Positions 1 to 8,341 are shown, counted from the stretch's first letter. The stretch: DNA of 64,000 nt from Promicromonospora sp042731755 (GCF_042731755.1 NZ_JBHWLR010000006.1:320071-384070); one strand, 5' to 3'. Notes: a model not told the origin generated them from the sequence alone. Numbers and translations: made by a program.

Positions 1-1274
1 ACCGCCGGGAGCAGGTGGTAGGCCGCCAGCTCGGGCGCGGACGCCACGGCGTCCAGCTCGGCCAGGCCCGCCTCGGGCCCGCGCAGCATCCCCACCGCGA
101 CCGCCCGGTTGAGCGCCACCACCGGCGAGCGCGTCATGTCCAGCAGCACGTCGTAGAGCGCGGCGATCTCGGCCCAGTCGGTCTCGTCGGCGGACGCCGC
201 CCGCGCGTGCAGCGCCGCGATCGCCGCCTGCACCTGGTATGGCCCCGGACGCCGTACCGCGAGCGCGTCGTCGAGCACCGCGAGCCCCTCGGCGGTCTCG
301 TCCTGCCGCCAGAGCAAGCGGTCCTGCTCCTCCAGCGTGCGGGGCACGGTGCCGGAGGTCGTGCCGTTCGAAGTGCCGGGCGGCGTGCCGGCCGCGGTGC
401 CGGCCGCCGCGACCGGCCCCAGCCGCGCCGCCCGCCGCGCGTGCTGGAGCAGCAGGAGGGCGAGGAGGCCGCGGGCCTCGGGCTCGTCGGGCAGCAGGCG
501 GGCGACGAGCCGGGCCACCCGCACGGCGTCGTCGGCCAGCGCCCGGCGGGCGGCGGCCCCCGCGACGTCGTCCGCGGGCTCGGCCCACGCGTCGTAGCCC
601 TCGGTGAACAGCACGTACAGCACGGCGAGCACCGCGGAGACGCGCTCGTGCAGCAGCTCGGGCGGCGGCACCCGGAACGCGATGCCCGTGCTGCGGATCT
701 TGCGCTTGGTCCGGGTCAGGCGCTGGGCCATGGTGGACTCCGGCACGAGGAAGGCCCGCGCGACCTGCGCCGTCGTCATGCCGGTGAGGGAGCGCAGCGT
801 GAGCGCCACGCGGCCCTCCAGCGGCAGCGCAGGGTGGCAGCAGGTGAAGACCAGGCGCAGCAGGTCGCCGTCGGGCTCGTCCGGCCCGACGGCGTCCCAC
901 GCCGCGCCGTCCAGCGTGCTCACCGCGGCGTCGCCCACCGGGTCGGGCTCGGCCGCGGCGTCGTCGACCCCGGGCACCCCGCCGGCCCGGTAGGCGAGCC
1001 GGGCCGCGGTGGCGGTCTTCTCCCCCTCCACCTTGCGGCGCCGCAGCCGGTCCAGCGCACGGTTGCGGGCCGTCGTGGTGAGCCAGGCGCCGGGGCGGTC
1101 CGGGACGCCGTCGCGCTCCCACGTCCGCAGCGCCACCGCGAACGCCTCCTGCGCGCAGTCCTCCGCGAGGTCGAGATCACCCGTGCTGCGCGCGACGGCG
1201 GCGAGCACCCGGGCCCACTCGTCCCGGAAGGCTGCGGAGACCGCGTCGCCCACGGACGCGTCGGCGGTGCTCAT
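1..1274 (-). CDS. ECF42-type RNA polymerase sigma factor, C-terminus beyond window
   Basis: The frame opens at an ATG at 1274 and stays open for 424 codons to the window edge, so the C-terminus is missing. Region 2 (core and -10 binding) lies near residues 10-80 and the region 4 helix-turn-helix near 140-190, where TTAQVARAFLVPESTMAQR is visible. A helical extension of over 200 residues follows, ending in AAYHLLPA. Long C-terminal extension plus neighbouring DGPF (YCII) proteins is the hallmark of the ECF42 group, which uses the extension instead of an anti-sigma factor. Its ATG overlaps the TGA of the upstream DGPF gene by 4 nt, so translation is probably coupled. It should direct RNA polymerase to its own operon promoter (see 2064-2090). 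The inducing signal is unknown. Confidence 0.9.
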   Translation of the reverse strand, partial: MSTADASVGDAVSAAFRDEWARVLAAVARSTGDLDLAEDCAQEAFAVALRTWERDGVPDRPGAWLTTTARNRALDRLRRRKVEGEKTATAARLAYRAGGVPGVDDAAAEPDPVGDAAVSTLDGAAWDAVGPDEPDGDLLRLVFTCCHPALPLEGRVALTLRSLTGMTTAQVARAFLVPESTMAQRLTRTKRKIRSTGIAFRVPPPELLHERVSAVLAVLYVLFTEGYDAWAEPADDVAGAAARRALADDAVRVARLVARLLPDEPEARGLLALLLLQHARRAARLGPVAAAGTAAGTPPGTSNGTTSGTVPRTLEEQDRLLWRQDETAEGLAVLDDALAVRRPGPYQVQAAIAALHARAASADETDWAEIAALYDVLLDMTRSPVVALNRAVAVGMLRGPEAGLAELDAVASAPELAAYHLLPA

Positions 1275-1639
1275 GCCCCGGGCGGCTCGTCGTCGACCGG
1301 CCCGTCGACCGGCCCCTCGACCGGCCAGTAAGGGTGGACCTCCACCAGGCCGTCGCGGGCCCCGGGGTAGGACGCCGCGATCGCCAGCGCCGCGTCCAGG
1401 TCGGGCGCCTCGATGATGTCGAAGCCGCCGATGACCTCCTTCGACTCCGTGAACGGGCCGTCGGTCACGATGGACCGGCCGTCCCGCACGGTGACCCGCC
1501 GCGTGTCGGCGGCGGGCCGGAGGCGCGAGCCGGTCACGCGGGTGCCCGACGCGTCGTGGTCGGCCACCCAGCGGTCGAGGTCCGGTGTCGGGCCGCGGTC
1601 GGGGACGTCAGGCTCGATCGTGAGCATCAGGTAGCGCAC
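1271..1639 (-). CDS. DGPF/YCII-family protein (second copy)
   Basis: 122-residue protein of the YCII/DGPF fold (ferredoxin-like, dimeric alpha/beta). The signature TDGPFTESKEVIGGFDII is at about residues 59-76. It starts with GTG at 1639 behind GAGGGAG, the start favoured by that Shine-Dalgarno sequence. It lies 10 nt after the preceding DGPF gene and overlaps the sigma-factor start by 4 nt (ATGA). DGPF proteins accompany ECF42 sigma factors; no enzymatic activity is established for them. The acidic/proline tail after residue 105 is not part of the domain. Confidence 0.85.
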   Translation of the reverse strand: MRYLMLTIEPDVPDRGPTPDLDRWVADHDASGTRVTGSRLRPAADTRRVTVRDGRSIVTDGPFTESKEVIGGFDIIEAPDLDAALAIAASYPGARDGLVEVHPYWPVEGPVDGPVDDEPPGA

Positions 1640-1649
1640 GGGTGCTCCC

Positions 1650-1994
1650 TCAGGCCTGGTCCAGCTCGAGCGGCCAGAAGGGGCGCAGCTCGATCGCGCC
1701 CGTGTGCGCCATCGGGTGGGCGGCGGCGATCCGGATGGCCTCGTCGAGGTCGGGGGCGTCGAGCACGTCGAAGCCCGCGATGACCTCCTTGGTCTCGGAG
1801 AACGGGCCGTCGGTGACGATCACCTCGCCGGTGCGGACCTGAACGCCCACGGCGTCCGCGGGCGGGCGCAGCCGGTCGCCGAGCACGGCGCGGCCGGTGC
1901 CGTAGGTGTCGCGCACCCAGTCCTCGATCTCGGGCACGTTCTCCGCCTCGGCCGGGGCGTCGGGAGTGGACAGGACGAGCATGAGATAACGCAT
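1650..1994 (-). CDS. DGPF/YCII-family protein (first copy)
   Basis: 114 residues, first gene of the three-gene DGPF-DGPF-sigma operon. The domain signature TDGPFSETKEVIAGFDVLDAPDL is split here as TDGPFSETKEV at about 64-74 followed by the alpha/beta hairpin that closes the fold. Start ATG at 1994 with GGAAGGGAG upstream. It is similar to the next gene, so the pair is probably a local duplication. The predicted ECF42 promoter lies about 70 bp upstream. Function is unknown; the genomic link to ECF42 suggests a role in the same stress or oxidation response. Confidence 0.85.
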   Translation of the reverse strand: MRYLMLVLSTPDAPAEAENVPEIEDWVRDTYGTGRAVLGDRLRPPADAVGVQVRTGEVIVTDGPFSETKEVIAGFDVLDAPDLDEAIRIAAAHPMAHTGAIELRPFWPLELDQA

Positions 1995-2030
1995 GGCGTG
2001 CTCCCTTCCGGGGGTGGTCCCCGGTCACAT

Positions 2031-2058
2031 GGTGGCGCGGCCGGTCGGCCGCGTCACC
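2031..2058. terminator. Hairpin between ilvA and the DGPF-sigma operon
   Basis: Arms 2031-2042 and 2047-2058 (GGTGGCGCGGCC with one mismatch) around GGTC. It can end transcription of ilvA, which stops at 2126 on the minus strand. It also coincides with the predicted start of the DGPF transcript, so it may instead be a leader hairpin. There is no U-tract. Confidence 0.5.
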
Positions 2059-2063
2059 CTGAC

Positions 2064-2090
2064 GACGAACGGGAGCACGCCCGCACGACA
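2064..2090 (-). promoter_or_regulatory. Predicted ECF42 promoter of DGPF-DGPF-sigma operon
   Basis: On the minus strand: TGTCGT (2085-2090), 17 bp ending CCCGTT, then CGTC (2064-2067). The same arrangement (TGTCGA, 17 bp ending CCCGTT, CGAC) precedes the other DGPF-sigma operon at 30566-30592. ECF42 factors are known to favour a TGTCGA-like -35 and a short CGA/CGT-type -10, which suggests autoregulation. Confidence 0.65.
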
Positions 2091-2125
2091 CCCGGACCCG
2101 ATCAAGATTCAGGTCAGATCACGGG

Positions 2126-3412
2126 TCAGAACGCGGCGACCTCGTACCCCTCGGACTCCAGCCGCTCCACGACGGCGGACCGGTGCTCCTCGCCCTTGGT
2201 CTCGAGCTGCAGGTTGACCGACACCTCGGACACCGAGAGCGAGACGTCGGTGCGCGTGTGGTCCACGGCCACGATGTTGGCGCCGGCGGCGGCGATGGTC
2301 TCCACGAGCCGCGCGAGCGCGCCGGGCTTGTCCATCAGCCGCACCTGCAGCTTCAGGTATCGCCCCGCGGCGACCAGGCCGTGCTGCACCACGCGGAGCA
2401 GCACGAGCGGGTCGATGTTTCCGCCCGACAGCACCGCGACGACCGGCCCCCGGAAGACGCCCGGCCCGGCGGCCATGATCCCGGCGACTCCGGCGGCGCC
2501 GGCCGGCTCGACCATCAGCTTGGAGCGCTCCAGCACCGCGAGCAGGGCGCGCGAGAGCTGGTCCTCGGTGACCGTGCGGACCTCGACGCCCTCCTTCTGC
2601 ACGATCCCGAACGGCACGTCGCCCGGCAGGCCGACCGCGATGCCGTCAGCCATGGTGGCGCCGAGCTTGCCCGCCATCGGCTTGCCGGCCTTCAGCGAGC
2701 CGGGGTAGGCCGCGGCCGACGCCGCCTGCACGCCCACGACCTTGACGTGCGGCGCGGCCTCGGCCAGCACGGCCGCGATCCCGGCGACCAGCCCGCCGCC
2801 GCCCAGCGGCACGACGACGGTGGCGACGTCGGGCACCTGCTCCAGGATCTCCAGGGCGACGGTGCCCTGGCCGGCCACGACGTCGACGTGGTCGAACGGG
2901 TGGATGAGCACCCGCCCGGAGCGGGCGGCCTCGACCCGCGCGGCGGCGAGGGCCTCGTCCACGGAGGTGCCCACCATCCGTACCTCGGCCCCGTAGCCGC
3001 GGGTCGCGGCGACCTTGGGCAGGGCGGCGTCCACGGGCATGTAGACGACGGTGTCGATGCCGAGCATGCTCGCGGCGAGCGCCACGCCCTGCGCGTGGTT
3101 GCCGGCGGAGGCCGCGACGACGCCGCGCTCGCGCTCCTCGGGCGACAGGCGCGCGAGCCGCACGTAGGCGCCGCGCACCTTGAACGAGCCGGCGCGCTGC
3201 AAGTTCTCGCACTTGAGCAGCACCTTCGTCCCGGCGATCGTCGAGAGCGCGCGGCTCTCGGTCACGGGGGTACGGGTGATGACGCCGTCGAGAAGCTCGG
3301 CGGCAGCCCGGGCGTCGTCGGCGGACACCGTGAGGTGACCGCCGTAGGACTCCAGGTCGAACGGATCCAGTGGCACAGCGCGCATGTTGCCCGACTGCGC
3401 CGCCAGATGCAC
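2126..3412 (-). CDS. ilvA: Threonine ammonia-lyase (threonine dehydratase) with ACT domain
   Basis: Catalyses PLP-dependent deamination of threonine to 2-oxobutanoate, the committed step to isoleucine. The PLP lysine lies in the GSFKVRGAY motif (about residues 76-84) and the phosphate-binding glycine loop is VPLGGGGLVAGIAAV. A single C-terminal ACT domain (about residues 350-428, beginning YLKLQVRLMDKPGALARL) gives the roughly 400-residue architecture common in actinobacteria. The longest start is GTG at 3412; an internal ATG at 3385 (MRAVPLD) is an equally good choice because neither has a strong Shine-Dalgarno. It follows the AI-2E-family gene by 2 nt and is probably cotranscribed with it. 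A single ACT domain fits both biosynthetic and catabolic subfamilies. Confidence 0.92.
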   Translation of the reverse strand: MHLAAQSGNMRAVPLDPFDLESYGGHLTVSADDARAAAELLDGVITRTPVTESRALSTIAGTKVLLKCENLQRAGSFKVRGAYVRLARLSPEERERGVVAASAGNHAQGVALAASMLGIDTVVYMPVDAALPKVAATRGYGAEVRMVGTSVDEALAAARVEAARSGRVLIHPFDHVDVVAGQGTVALEILEQVPDVATVVVPLGGGGLVAGIAAVLAEAAPHVKVVGVQAASAAAYPGSLKAGKPMAGKLGATMADGIAVGLPGDVPFGIVQKEGVEVRTVTEDQLSRALLAVLERSKLMVEPAGAAGVAGIMAAGPGVFRGPVVAVLSGGNIDPLVLLRVVQHGLVAAGRYLKLQVRLMDKPGALARLVETIAAAGANIVAVDHTRTDVSLSVSEVSVNLQLETKGEEHRSAVVERLESEGYEVAAF

Positions 3413-3414
3413 GT

Positions 3415-4662
3415 TCAGAGCTTCGGATCACCCTCCGGGGCGGCCGGCGCTGCGTCGGTCGAGACGTCCTCGACGGCGTTCTCGGCCACCACGCCGGGGC
3501 TGCGCCGCAGCCGGAGCGGGATGGGCGGCGCGTCGGCGGCGCGCCATCTGATCGGTAGCGCGTCCTCGTCGCCGAGCTCGGGGAACTTGTCGTGCCCGTT
3601 GAGGTAGAGGATCACGGTGTTCAGGAGCGCCGCGAGCGGCACGGCGAACAGGGCGCCGACGATGCCGGCCGCCAGCGACCCGGCGGCCACCGCGAGGATC
3701 ACCGCGACGGGGTGCAGCGAGACGGCCTGGCCCATGAGGAACGGCTGGAGCGCGTGCGACTCGATCTGCTGCACCAGCAGCACCACGCCGAGCATGATGA
3801 GCGCCGCGACCCAGCCGTTCGAGACGAGCACGACGACGACGGCGATCGCGCCGGTCACGATGGCACCGACCACGGGCACGAACGAGCCGACGAACACCAG
3901 GATGGCGATCGGCAGCGCGAGCGACGGGACGAAGAACACCGCGCCGATGCCGATGCCGACGGCGTCCACGGCCGCGACGAGGATCTGCGTGCGGGTGTAG
4001 GCGGCGAGCGTGACGGCGCCGCGGCGCCCGGCCTGGTTGACCCGCTCGCGGGCGGACAGCGGGAGCAGCCCGACGATCCAGCCCCAGATGCCGCGCGAGT
4101 CGTACAGGAAGAAGAAGGTGCAGAACAGCGCGATCAGGGCGCCCACCAGCACGCTGCCCGCGGTCGCCGCGGCACCCAGGGCGCCGCTCACGATCGCGCC
4201 CTGCTGCGCCTCGAGCTGGTCGAGGATGTCCTTGCTGTAGCTCTCCAGCTCGTTCTCGAGCCCGAACGTGGCCGAGAGCTGCGACCACAGCTCGTTGAAC
4301 CCGCTGATGGCCTGCGTGCGCAGGTCGGCGAAGCCGTTCGCGATCGACTGCCCCGCCAGCGTGATCAGGCCCGCGACGACCAGGATCAGGCCGATCAGGG
4401 AGAGCCCCGCGGACAGCCCCCGCGGGACCCGGAGCCGTTCGTTGAGCACGCGCCGCACCGGCGTCAGCATGATCGTCAGCAGCAGCGCGACCGCCACCGG
4501 GACCACGATCGTCTTGAGCAGCGCGAGCAGCCACAGGACCGCCGCGACGAACGCGCCGATCAGCAGCATGCGCCACGACCAGGAGGCGGCGGCCCGGATG
4601 GCCGGCGGGACGGCACCCGACTCGTCGGTGCGGGGCGGCGCTGTGGTCTGGCTCGACGTCAC
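3415..4662 (-). CDS. AI-2E family (PerM/TqsA-like) membrane transporter
   Basis: 415-residue polytopic membrane protein. A paired hydrophobic segment near residues 30-75, a soluble middle section (about 100-160) and a cluster of helices from 165 to 365 match the AI-2E transporter family. The family name is historical: characterised members include Na+/H+ antiporters, so quorum-signal export should not be assumed. GTG at 4662 is chosen because GAGGAG lies 7 nt upstream. The frame continues far upstream without a stop, but that part lies opposite the metalloprotease gene and has no protein-like character. The C-terminal 45 residues are acidic and proline-rich. A TGTCGGTG-N8-TAGGGT promoter element precedes it. 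Confidence 0.88.
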   Translation of the reverse strand: MTSSQTTAPPRTDESGAVPPAIRAAASWSWRMLLIGAFVAAVLWLLALLKTIVVPVAVALLLTIMLTPVRRVLNERLRVPRGLSAGLSLIGLILVVAGLITLAGQSIANGFADLRTQAISGFNELWSQLSATFGLENELESYSKDILDQLEAQQGAIVSGALGAAATAGSVLVGALIALFCTFFFLYDSRGIWGWIVGLLPLSARERVNQAGRRGAVTLAAYTRTQILVAAVDAVGIGIGAVFFVPSLALPIAILVFVGSFVPVVGAIVTGAIAVVVVLVSNGWVAALIMLGVVLLVQQIESHALQPFLMGQAVSLHPVAVILAVAAGSLAAGIVGALFAVPLAALLNTVILYLNGHDKFPELGDEDALPIRWRAADAPPIPLRLRRSPGVVAENAVEDVSTDAAPAAPEGDPKL

Positions 4663-4693
4663 GCTTGTCTCCTCGGTCTGCGGCACGGACAAC

Positions 4694-4716
4694 ACCCTAG
4701 GGGAGCACACCGACAC
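4694..4716 (-). promoter_or_regulatory. RecA-NDp/PafBC-like promoter of AI-2E family gene
   Basis: Minus strand reads TGTCGGTG, 8 nt, TAGGGT. This fits the mycobacterial DNA-damage promoter consensus tTGTCRGTG-N8-TAnnnT. The -10 ends 31 nt before the GTG start. Confidence 0.6.
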
Positions 4717-4887
4717 CCGGCAGGCGCGTTCACGCGCCGCACGGAAGGTGCACCGGGCGCACACGGATCCGACAGATGTCGGAGGCAACGCCCGACACCT
4801 GACCGATGACGCCGCGCGCGGGCCCTCGTAGCCTCGCGGCACGGCCCGGTCCGGGTCGTGCCACGGACGATCGGGAGGGCGACCCGC

Positions 4888-7257
4888 ATGAGGCTCCGAC
4901 GAGGCACACGACCGGCACCGACCAGCACGACCAGCGGCCGGACCAGCAGCAGAGCCGTCCGGCGCACGGTGGCCGTCGCGGCCGCCGCCGCGCTCGCCGT
5001 CCCGCTCACCCTGCCGCTGGCGGGGGCGACGTCGACCGCGGAGGCGACCGGTCCGGCGTCGGGCAGCCCGGTCGCTGCGCCGGACCCGCAGGACTGGACC
5101 GACCAGGCGGAGATGACCTGGGAGGACTACACGCCGGTGCGTCCGGCGGAGTGGGACTCGGCGGAGACCTCGTCGGGCAGCGACGTGCAGTACCGGACGG
5201 CGGTGATCCTGCTGGAGTTCGAGGACCAGCCGTTCCTCATCACGCAGGACCCGCAGTCGCACCCCTTCGGCAACCCCGCGAGCGGGTTCCAGCCGGTCGC
5301 GCCCGAGGACGTCAACCAGTGGTTCTACGACTACTACGCCACCCCGAACGAGTACAACGGCGGCCAGACCCTGCACGGGTACTGGATGGAGGACAGCCAC
5401 GGTCGGATCGGCGTCGACGTCGAGGTGTTCGGGCCGTACGAGCTGCCGGGCAAGCTGCACGAGTACGGCTACGACGCGTCGTTCAACGCGCCCGTCGAGG
5501 AGTTCTGCCCGCAGGGCGACGAGTGCGGCAAGAACATCCGGCAGGCCGGGTTCGCGGCCTGGCACGAGGACCTGGGCGGGTGCGCGGAGCAGCTCTGCGG
5601 CTTCGACAACGCCTTCTGGGTCACGGCGGGGCACGACGAGACCTCCACATGGGAGGAGTTCGGGCAGATGATGTTCGAGTCGCCCGACGACGTGCCGGAT
5701 GCGCTGGGCCCGCCGCGCGGCCCGGACGGCGAGGCGCCCCTGGACCAGAACGGCGACCCGATGCCGAACTGGGCGCACACCCGGTACGTGGAATGGACGT
5801 CCTGGCAGTCGGCGGCCAACCACTGGCCCAACGCGAGCGGCGGCACCTCGACGCAGGCGGAGAGCTCCGGCCTCAGCGTGTTCGCGCACGAGTTCAGCCA
5901 CCTGCGCAGCCTCCCGGACAACTACAACAACCCGTTCGCCGACAACACCCGCGCCTACACCGGCTACTGGGAGATGATGAGCCGCGGCTCCTTCAACGGG
6001 CCGGGCGGCACCCACAACCGGTGGCAGATCCCGAACGCGGGCGGCTCCGCCCTCGGGCCGCACCACATGCTCCACTTCAAGCAGGACCTCGGCGTGCTCA
6101 CCGAGGAGGACCAGGTGCTGCTGACCCGGTCGGAGCTCGCGGAGCAGGGCGTGGCGGTCGCCACGCTGCAGGCCCGCTCGGCGGTGCCGGCCTCGCAGGG
6201 CGGCGCCGGCAAGGTGGGCCTGGAGGTCGCGCTCGACGGCGGGTACACCGCGGGCCAGTGCGCCGTGGACGTGCCGGAGGACACCGACTTCTGGTGCCCG
6301 GACGGCACGGCCTGGACCGACTACACGATGGAGGTCGTGGACCGGGTGGGCAACGACTCGTTCACCGCCGGCCACGGCGTCCTGCTGGCCCAGAACCAGC
6401 CCCGGAGCACCCCGCGGGAGTGGATCGTCGACGCCAACCCCGCGGACATCGGCCGCATCGACTACTACCGGCCGGACGGCACGCCTGTCCCCGTGGTGCG
6501 CGGCGACCCTCGCCAGCTCGACGACGCGACGTTCCACGCGGGCACCGGCTCGGGCAGCTCCTTCGAGTACGTGGACGAGCCGAACGACCTGCACGTGTAC
6601 GTGCTGGACGCCGCCCGCGACGCCTCCGGCACGCTCACCTACGACGTCGCCGTGCGCAACCGTCAGGCCTCGGGCGCGTTCGAGCGCGGGGCGCGGCTCG
6701 GCCGCGCCGAGCAGCACCCCGTGGGCGCCGGCACCACCCTGGTGAACGTGCCGCTGCGGAACCCGGGCGAGGCCGGCGAGGGCGTGCACGGCTCCGACGT
6801 GTACCGGGTCTCGGCGTCCGTGCGGGGCCGCGGCTGGGACGTGGCGCTGCCGTACGAGGTGACGGCCGTCGAGGCGGGCGGCACGCTGCCCGTGTCGGCC
6901 TGGGCGACGGCGTCGGACGGCGCGGCGCGCTCCGCGACCCTGACGCTCACCGTCACCAGCGAGTCCGACCCGTCCGTGTCGAGCACGGTGCGCGTGCCGC
7001 TGCGCGCTCAGGCTCCGACGGTGCACTCGTTGTCCCGCCTGGTGGAGGACTACCGGGAGCGCGGCGTGCTCACCCGCGCCGAGGCGCAGCGGCTGACGGC
7101 GGTGCTCCGCGTCGCGGGCCACGAGCACGGCGGCGCGGCGGACGCGGCGCTGGCCCGGTTCGCGCAGGACGCCGCGGGCCTGGCCGACGTCGGGCAGCGC
7201 AACCTCGCCGCCGCGGCGCTGGCCGCGGCGGCCGGCGACCTGCGGGACGCGGGGTGA
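4888..7257 (+). CDS. Secreted M6-like zinc metalloprotease with C-terminal FIMAH-like domain
   Basis: 789-residue secreted protease. ATG 4888 is preferred over an in-frame ATG 30 nt earlier because GGGAGGG precedes it by 9 nt. It has an arginine-rich n-region, then a hydrophobic core (about 28-50) and an Ala-x-Ala-type exit. The zinc site is HEFSH at residues 334-338 (FAHEFSHLRSLPDNY), and the M6 (immune inhibitor A/PrtV) style continues with GYWEMMSRGSF. Several cysteines (CPQGDECGKN, GGCAEQLCG, QCAVDV, FWCPDG) suggest disulfides. From about residue 620 come beta-sandwich repeats, and the last 75 residues (SLSRLVEDYRERGVLT onward) resemble a FIMAH helical domain. Its stop overlaps an in-frame GTG of the next gene, forming a three-gene secretion operon. 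Confidence 0.85.
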   Translation: MRLRRGTRPAPTSTTSGRTSSRAVRRTVAVAAAAALAVPLTLPLAGATSTAEATGPASGSPVAAPDPQDWTDQAEMTWEDYTPVRPAEWDSAETSSGSDVQYRTAVILLEFEDQPFLITQDPQSHPFGNPASGFQPVAPEDVNQWFYDYYATPNEYNGGQTLHGYWMEDSHGRIGVDVEVFGPYELPGKLHEYGYDASFNAPVEEFCPQGDECGKNIRQAGFAAWHEDLGGCAEQLCGFDNAFWVTAGHDETSTWEEFGQMMFESPDDVPDALGPPRGPDGEAPLDQNGDPMPNWAHTRYVEWTSWQSAANHWPNASGGTSTQAESSGLSVFAHEFSHLRSLPDNYNNPFADNTRAYTGYWEMMSRGSFNGPGGTHNRWQIPNAGGSALGPHHMLHFKQDLGVLTEEDQVLLTRSELAEQGVAVATLQARSAVPASQGGAGKVGLEVALDGGYTAGQCAVDVPEDTDFWCPDGTAWTDYTMEVVDRVGNDSFTAGHGVLLAQNQPRSTPREWIVDANPADIGRIDYYRPDGTPVPVVRGDPRQLDDATFHAGTGSGSSFEYVDEPNDLHVYVLDAARDASGTLTYDVAVRNRQASGAFERGARLGRAEQHPVGAGTTLVNVPLRNPGEAGEGVHGSDVYRVSASVRGRGWDVALPYEVTAVEAGGTLPVSAWATASDGAARSATLTLTVTSESDPSVSSTVRVPLRAQAPTVHSLSRLVEDYRERGVLTRAEAQRLTAVLRVAGHEHGGAADAALARFAQDAAGLADVGQRNLAAAALAAAAGDLRDAG

Positions 7258-7310
7258 GCTCGTTGGGCTCTCTCTGGAAGGGCGGGCGCGGCGAGGTCGG
7301 TCGGTTGCAA

Positions 7311-7359
7311 CGAGATCGGTCCGTCGACGGACCGATCTCGGCGCGACGGACCGATCTCG
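7311..7359. repeat. 30-bp perfect palindrome plus extra half-site
   Basis: 7311-7340 is a perfect 30-bp palindrome centred on GTCGAC, with half-site CGAGATCGGTCCGTC. The right half-site (GACGGACCGATCTCG) is repeated at 7345-7359. It lies between the protease stop and the best signal-peptide start of the lipoprotein gene, so it may be an mRNA hairpin that attenuates or uncouples downstream expression, or a protein-binding site. Confidence 0.75.
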
Positions 7360-7376
7360 CGGGGGCAGCCCAGTGG

Positions 7377-7796
7377 TTGCGGGCGGCCGCCGTCGGTGTG
7401 TGCCTGGTCGGGGTGGTGGCCGGGTGCTCGGGTGGGGCCGGGGGCGGCGGGGAGACGCAGGCCGTGCGCCTCGTGGTGCCCGACGCGAACATCCGCGAAC
7501 CCGCCGACCCGTGCTCGGGTGCGCGTGCCTTCCGGTACGCGCACCCGGAGGCGCCGTACGAGCTGGTGGCCGACGGCGACGTGCTCGCCGCCGGCGCGCT
7601 GCCCGAGGGCCGCGCCGAGAAGGCCTTCTCGATCGACCTGGGCACCGCCCGGCAGCCCACCGTGTGCGTCATGTCGATCGAGGTCCCGGCATCGGTCGAC
7701 CTGGCGGACGCCGAGCTGACGATCGACGGCCACGGCCCCGTGCCGATCGAGCCCAACCCCGCCCTCGACGACGCACCCGAGGCGGTGCTGCGGTGA
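7377..7796 (+). CDS. Lipoprotein of unknown function
   Basis: 139 residues if the TTG at 7377 is used, giving a short typical lipoprotein signal LRAAAVGVCLVGVVAGC with lipobox VAGC. The same frame has a GTG at 7254 overlapping the protease stop (GTGA); this would add 41 residues that include the translated palindrome, so the true start is uncertain. The mature part is about 120 residues, beta-rich, with two cysteines (PCSGARAF and TVCVMSIE) that could form a disulfide. I do not recognise the family. Its stop overlaps the start of the thioredoxin-fold lipoprotein by 4 nt, suggesting the two act together at the outer face of the membrane. Confidence 0.7.
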   Translation: MRAAAVGVCLVGVVAGCSGGAGGGGETQAVRLVVPDANIREPADPCSGARAFRYAHPEAPYELVADGDVLAAGALPEGRAEKAFSIDLGTARQPTVCVMSIEVPASVDLADAELTIDGHGPVPIEPNPALDDAPEAVLR

Positions 7797-8341
7797 GGCG
7801 CGCCCTCGCGGCGCTGCTCGCGACCGGGCTGGTGATCGGTGCCCTCGCCGGCTGCGCCGGGACCCCGCGCGGGCAGCTGCCGGGGCCGGTCCCCGCGGGC
7901 GTGGAGTTCCGGCTCGCGCCCGACGACGCGCCTCCGGCGCCCCCGCTCACCCTGGAGCTGACCGACGGCACCACGCTGGACCTGGCCGAGCAGTGGGCGG
8001 AACGCCCCGTCGTCCTCGTGTTCTTCGAGAGCTGGTGCACCCGCTGCACGGGCCAGCAGGGGCCGATCAACGACGTGGTCGAGGAGTACGAGGACCAGGT
8101 GCTGTTCCTGGGCGTCGCGAACCTCTCGGACCCTGGCGACGTCGCCGCCTACGTCGAGGAGAACGACATCACCTATCCCGTGGCGGTGGACCCGACCGGC
8201 GACGCGTGGCTCAGGTACGCGGTCGCCGAGGCGCCGCTGGTGGCCCTGGTCGGCAAGGACGGCGGCCTGCTGCGGGGCTGGCCCGAGGGGGTCACGGGCC
8301 GCGAGCTCGGTGCCACCATCGCGGAGCTGGCGGTGCGGTGA
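7793..8341 (+). CDS. TlpA/ResA-like thioredoxin-fold lipoprotein
   Basis: 182 residues starting at GTG 7793, which overlaps the previous stop (GTGA). The signal LLATGLVIGALAGC ends in a lipobox (LAGC), so the protein is membrane-anchored outside the cell. The redox motif WCTRC (C82 and C85) sits in VFFESWCTRCTGQQ and a cis-proline region follows (VAEAPLVALVGKDG), as in thiol-disulfide oxidoreductases. Because the protease upstream is cysteine-rich and the lipoprotein has two cysteines, a role in forming or shuffling disulfides of these partners is a reasonable inference. Its own electron donor is not encoded nearby. Confidence 0.85.
   Translation: MRRALAALLATGLVIGALAGCAGTPRGQLPGPVPAGVEFRLAPDDAPPAPPLTLELTDGTTLDLAEQWAERPVVLVFFESWCTRCTGQQGPINDVVEEYEDQVLFLGVANLSDPGDVAAYVEENDITYPVAVDPTGDAWLRYAVAEAPLVALVGKDGGLLRGWPEGVTGRELGATIAELAVR

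Noticed and set aside
3415..4662. Autoinducer-2 exporter function for the AI-2E family protein
   Set aside because: The family name does not predict the substrate; several members are ion antiporters and no luxS or AI-2 genes are nearby.
4663..7128. Long minus-strand open frame continuing upstream of the AI-2E family gene
   Set aside because: It is antisense to the metalloprotease gene, its translation is Arg/Gly/Val-rich with no fold, and a strong Shine-Dalgarno marks the true start at 4662. High GC gives such shadow frames throughout the window.
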